NCBI GenBank assembly: GCA_028023455.1
Contig: JAQFVV010006203.1
Coordinates: forward strand, 7,096,821 to 7,160,820
Reading direction: 5' to 3'
Length of the DNA stretch: 64,000 nucleotides
Source of the DNA: Epiperipatus broadwayi
Taxonomy: Eukaryota > Onychophora > Udeonychophora > Euonychophora > Peripatidae
The first letter of the stretch is position 1; each line of letters opens with the position of its first letter. The notes under the pieces are model-generated. The model made no database searches. It saw nothing but the letters and a program-made list of their open reading frames with translations, and was not told where the DNA came from. Position numbers and translations under genes: made by a program. Below, piece after piece: positions 59,546-64,000 of the stretch.

Positions 59546-60597
59546 GTTATCCACTTCAGTGTTTGGTTTTATTAACATCATAAGATGAAAAACTTTAAAT
59601 CAGATTTAGAATCATTGGAAATTATCTGCCTTCCAGTATTTTAGACTTAGATATTGAAATCCATGCAGATTGGGTTATTAAAGAAAATTCAACCATCAAG
59701 AAAGTTTTATCCAATAGTTCATGAGATAATAACTATCAAGTAGAAGCAACATGAAAATATTTCAATGAACTGCAATAGCCTTTGAGATGAGTGACTAATT
59801 TTCCAAAATGTATCAGTTGCGTTCAATCCAATTGAGATACAGTCTGCCTGACTTTAGAAAATGTATCTTCACTTATTTTGAACCTGTCTACTCTCTTAGC
59901 ATAAGAGCAACCAAATATTAAAGACCTAACAGCCAAAATATAAATGTGTAATAAAATTATCACTATTTTCAAAAGAAAAACCACAAAGAAAGAGAAGTAG
60001 AAAGGATACATCAACATTAGAACAATTTTTTAGATTTAAACAGTCCAGAGTATTTATTCCAAGATATTGTGTTTATCCAAAATTTGAACTTATCTACAAA
60101 AGTTAAAAATCATATGTAAATCCAAGAAGTAATAGTAAAATTCAAATTCTAAAATCTGCTTGGGTGAAAACATTCATATTTATTTGTTAACCCTGTTTAT
60201 TAATATTTTTTCATTAATTTCTTTTTATATATATATTTCAAATTGTTATTATTTATGGTATTAGATATTTTATTATGTAGTATTTAATATTTATATAATA
60301 TGTATATGTTTTCACTTTAATACAAGAACAAATTAGATTATTTCATTTTCTTTAAAAATGAAAGTATATCCCATATACTTAAACTTTATGTTTATTTAAT
60401 GTATTGTTTTGTTAATATTTAATATTTGTTTGGGTATTTCTTTATTCTCAATTTTATGCACTATTTGATTTATACTGCAGAGGGCAATGTGTGTGAGTGG
60501 GCAACGTGTGTGATCATAAGGGTTAAAGTTTATTTTTTTAAATTTAATTGGCGTCTTGGGAATTAATTACCATCTTAGAAAACCTAGCCTGTTTTAA
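59546..60597. other. CPD intron, AT-rich, no clear feature
   Basis: No supported gene, RNA gene or repeat boundary. Confidence 0.4.
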
Positions 60598-61030
60598 TAA
60601 GTTATGAGTAAGCATAAGAAATGGTGATCATGTGATGTTTAGTGGTTTAATACCAATCCTGTCTTATAGGATAATGGTGGCTATGGTTATTAATGAACCC
60701 GAGACATATAAAATGTAAGGGTACTGAACTTAGTTCAGACCTATATGACTATGTAAGCTAATAAGCTTGGATTGAAAATATTATTATGTTTTCTATTTTA
60801 GACTCATAGTTTTGTAGCTAAGTAAATATAAAAGATGGTTACTGGAAGGTTGCATTGTATCCTAAAATCTAGGTGCCGTGCTCTCAGATCCAAGGCTCCT
60901 TACTAATGAAAGCCACAAGATAGAAATTTGTCTGGGGATATTGGATGAGTAGGATTTAATGCACAAACCTTGCATCCATTGATTACTCTGGCTTACACTG
61001 AGTCGCACTACTGTATGGAGAGTTTTGCCT
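60598..61030. mobile_element. MITE family B, copy lacking the left end
   Basis: Aligns by eye with 54345-54781: AAGCATAAGAAATGGTGATC, GTGATGTTTAGTGGTTTAAT, TACTGAACTTAGTTCAGACC, AAGGTTGCATTGTATCCTAA and the right end CTACTGTATGGAGAGTTTTGCCT. Several small deletions. No coding capacity. Confidence 0.8.
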
Positions 61031-61074
61031 ATTTTATTTATTTATAAATATAAAAGAATTTTTATGTTATAAAA

Positions 61075-61165
61075 TGATGATGAGTGCTGGTTCAGCATGA
61101 AATGTGCATCTTGGGGATCATAAATTTTTTTTCACGTCTTTGGTCATATGTTTATGATTACATCT
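61075..61165. mobile_element. Fragment of MITE family A
   Basis: TGATGAGTGCTGGTTCAGCA, TGAAATGTGCATCTTGGGGATC and GGTCATATGTTTATGATTAC follow the order of the family's right arm (compare 44293-44360), diverged. Confidence 0.5.
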
Positions 61166-62640
61166 CTTCATAAAAGCAGATAGAAATCAGTCCCTACCTT
61201 GCATGAGAGTGGTGTAGTGAAAATTACACTATATAAATATTATTTATTATTGGATAATCTCTAGTCTAATGAATGACTAATAAAGATTATTGATGTAACT
61301 TACTGTTGCTTTTTTTTTCTTCCCTTCCTGCCACGTATTTTTTTAAAATTAGTCATTGAAAAAAAATGTATATTTTTGACTAAATATGCTTAAACAAATT
61401 GGTAATAATTTTGTTATTATTAATATACATTTATGTTTAATATTTTTTAAAATTCCAGATATTTCAAAGCAATTTTTAAAATGTGTTTCAAAGTAGGCTG
61501 TAGAGGAAAAAAATTCTGTTTTTTTTTCATTATGCATGTGTGGGTGTGTTTTTGTTTTGATGTAAATCATTCAAAACTTAATGTTTGTTTCTCTTTTTGT
61601 TTTGTTTTGGCAGATTGCATCCCATATGGAGAAAGAGAGAGTGTGTATGTGTTTTTTGTTGTTGTTTTATGAGGCAAAAATGCAAAAATTCTCAGATATA
61701 CGTCATCTTTCTTTTGATATATTCTGTTCTATCACAGAGAATAGTGTGAACTGTGGATAATGTCAGATCATGATTACCAGAACTCAATCATTGATGGCCA
61801 ATATCTATGTACAGAGGATCTGTGATCTTTCTAAAGGATTGTTAAGAGAAGAATACTAAGTTAATCGGACAACAACTGAGCTTGAGCAAAGATCAGTATG
61901 AGACTGACTTCAAAATTTGAGATGATTCCCAAACTTCTATTGTCAAACTAAACATCTAAGGTGAATTAAAGGCAAGTTGGTTATGAGCAAATTATATATA
62001 TGGGAATGGTGTTTATAGACTTCAATGGATTGTGCTCCTATGGTAAAGAAAATAAGTAAATCCTCAAAGAAAATTGAAGAAATCCATGTGATATGAGAAA
62101 GATTTCTTGGTAAAAAATTGATACCAATTAGGAAGAGTATTCCTTGGATATAGTTTATTGATACTTATTATAAAGTTAATTTTTGTTAACTGTTTTTTAA
62201 CAGAATTTTTCAGATATAAATTTATATATTTTTCAGTTAATTGTATGAAATCATTCAATCTTTTTAACAAAAAATAATCTAATAAATTTTATTTTAAATA
62301 TTATTTTTGCTTATATTTGTAGATATTGTATCAATTAGATGATAGTATTTAAATGAAACACCAAATAAAAAAATTGAAATATTGAAGCCAAAAAGCATAA
62401 TATACGTGATTTGCTACTTATGGTGTAGTTTATAGGAAATGAATGAAAGTTATAAATTGCACACATTAAAAATCCCATAATGATTGGATAGCCCACTAAA
62501 CTTGAACACAATTGGGTGCTAAAATAAAAAGGTCACTGTATATACAATCTTAAATTTTATTAGTTAAATTATATTTGTAATAATTTATTAAAATTTGTTT
62601 TTTATTTTATAAAATAAAATTTATGTCTATTTGTTTCTAG
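61166..62640. other. CPD intron, no clear feature
   Basis: AT-rich with T runs. The intron ends in TTTGTTTCTAG, a good acceptor. Confidence 0.5.
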
Positions 62641-62900
62641 TTATGAACCCACAGTATTAACCAATGTTGAAGTCACTGGTGGCCCAGCTACAGATATTAA
62701 TATACAATTAAGGAAGCGAAGTACATTTGTTGAACCTCAAGAATTCAAACATCACCATTATGATTCTTTAGTAGAAGTTATGGAAAAATTCAGCAATAAT
62801 TACCCATTAATAACTAGACTCTATGATATTGGAATGTCAGTTCAGAATCATAAATTGATGGTTTTAGAGATCTCAGACTATCCAGGAATCCATGAACCAG
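62641..62900 (+). CDS. CPD: Carboxypeptidase D, internal exon (end of transthyretin-like domain, start of second carboxypeptidase repeat)
   Basis: A 260-bp exon from TTTCTAG| to CCAG|GTATTA. The T at 62641 completes Asn, then YEPTVLTNVEVTGGPATDIN and IQL finish the transthyretin-like domain. After a short basic linker (RKRST) the next repeat starts: EFKHHHYDSLVEVMEKF, NNYPLITRLYDIG, LMVLEISDYPGIHEPG. The HHHY...NYP.ITRLY..G.S pattern is the N-terminal signature of M14 N/E repeats, and the EISD.PG.HEPG end points to repeat 2 of CPD, whose zinc-binding HxxE should be in the next exon. The exon ends in phase 1. That next exon is not visible before 64000. CPD with at least two tandem repeats is thus supported, which CPE, CPM and CPN lack. 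Confidence 0.9.
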
Positions 62901-64000
62901 GTATTATTTAGTTTAAAAAACCCCACTTATAATGCATTTAATCATCGTCAATTATATGTCAAAGGACAGACCCCACACTTCAAATCAAAGCATATTCTAT
63001 ATAATTCTTTTTTTTTCCATCTTTAGTGCATGTCAAATCTATTTCCTCAATAAATAATCTCTCTTCACTTATTACCATTTTTCTTTTTATAGTGAAACTT
63101 CTGTTCATAGTTTCCCACATATATTTCTTTTTTGTATTTACTATCTACTTTCTGTGATCCTAAAATCAGAGAAACAATTAAAATATTTTTGTTTCTATCA
63201 TTTTCTCATATCTATTGTTTATTTTCTCTTATATCTTGATAAATGATGGATATTTTTTTCATTGCATATTTTTAACATTACTTTCTTCAAATCCACATCT
63301 TAGATCTCTCTTTTTTTTCTCTCCAAAACTTGGTTAGCTGTGGAGATATATTCAGAAACTTTTTAAAATGGCATTGATTATGAGCAAATTGTGTACTATT
63401 TAAAAAATTACAACAAAATGAGTAAAATATATCAATAGATATATTGAACATTCTATAAGGATTTATCTTGATGACAATTTGTTGTGAATATTCATGAAAG
63501 GGTTAATTTGATAAAAAAAAGTTGGCAATATGCTGATTATAGTAATTATACATTGGTAACTATGGTAACCATATGGAACAAAAAAACCTATCACATTACC
63601 CCTGCTTACACAATGTTTTTTAGGAGTTATTCCTCTCCAATTCTCCATCTATTGTGACATTTGAGGATTAATAGATGAATCAGTCAGCACTGAATAGATT
63701 TATTAAGCACTACATCTAATATCTATTGATTACTTAAATTTATAATGAGTGTCAGAATTGGAATAGAATAAATAGTTAGCTCATAATTATAATGACGTCA
63801 TCAATATAGAAAAAAATAGAGACTCTCATTTCTAGATAAGAGATGGACCCTTTTGGCATTAAGTTGGCAGTTTGCTTAACTGATGATAAATATAAATTGC
63901 AAAGTAAGATAATATAGACTAAAATGATCTGTAATTCCATACTTAATTAATCATTCCTTGAAAATTCAGAAACCCCACTGCATTATTAAAGCCTAAAAAT
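62901..64000 (+). other. CPD intron, 3' part of window
   Basis: No further exon, coding island or repeat end was found. T-rich stretches near 63005-63330. Confidence 0.5.

Overview
This is an AT-rich (about 70 percent A+T by eye) animal nuclear window, dominated by transposable elements of many ages. The only host gene I can support is a fragment of carboxypeptidase D (CPD) on the + strand. Three exons (33204-33346, 55427-55596, 62641-62900) have matching splice phases and together encode the end of the first carboxypeptidase repeat, its transthyretin-like domain and the start of the second repeat. The element mix (RTE-like LINEs, an APE-type LINE with a CCHC ORF1, GTF2IRD2/ZBED-like hAT, a Tigger relic, tRNA-derived SINEs, long palindromic MITEs) suggests a lophotrochozoan, possibly a mollusc such as a coleoid cephalopod. 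That is inference from repeat style; no marker gene fixes the species.

Layout. 1-4140: 3' half of a Ty3/gypsy retrotransposon (PR-RT-RNaseH, frame break, RNaseH-IN) and a putative 3' LTR. 4690-10570: a palindromic MITE, a Tigger/pogo transposase relic on the - strand, a 60-bp minisatellite, a 525-bp (TTA)n array and a perfect-armed MITE. 10576-14599: a complete-length but mutated hAT element with an 8-bp target duplication. 15-21 kb: a SINE head, a suspicious G-rich patch, then a degraded LINE on the - strand. 23-28.3 kb: LINE relics, a mariner relic and a foldback element. 30740-31983: an RTE-like LINE with a clear twin-priming inversion. From 33.2 kb the window is CPD exons and introns. The 22-kb first intron holds degraded RTE copies, an LTR-like block, a hAT deletion derivative that kept its BED finger, SINEs and MITEs. 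The 7-kb second intron holds an 850-bp palindrome, a hAT MITE and further MITE copies.

Nothing here looks like an operon or a defence system. The most noteworthy observations are the CPD fragment hidden among transposons, the twin-primed LINE with its exact target duplication, the very long intronic inverted repeat (a potential double-stranded RNA in the CPD pre-mRNA), and a multi-copy palindromic MITE family. Coordinates of element ends are exact where a target duplication is visible and approximate elsewhere.
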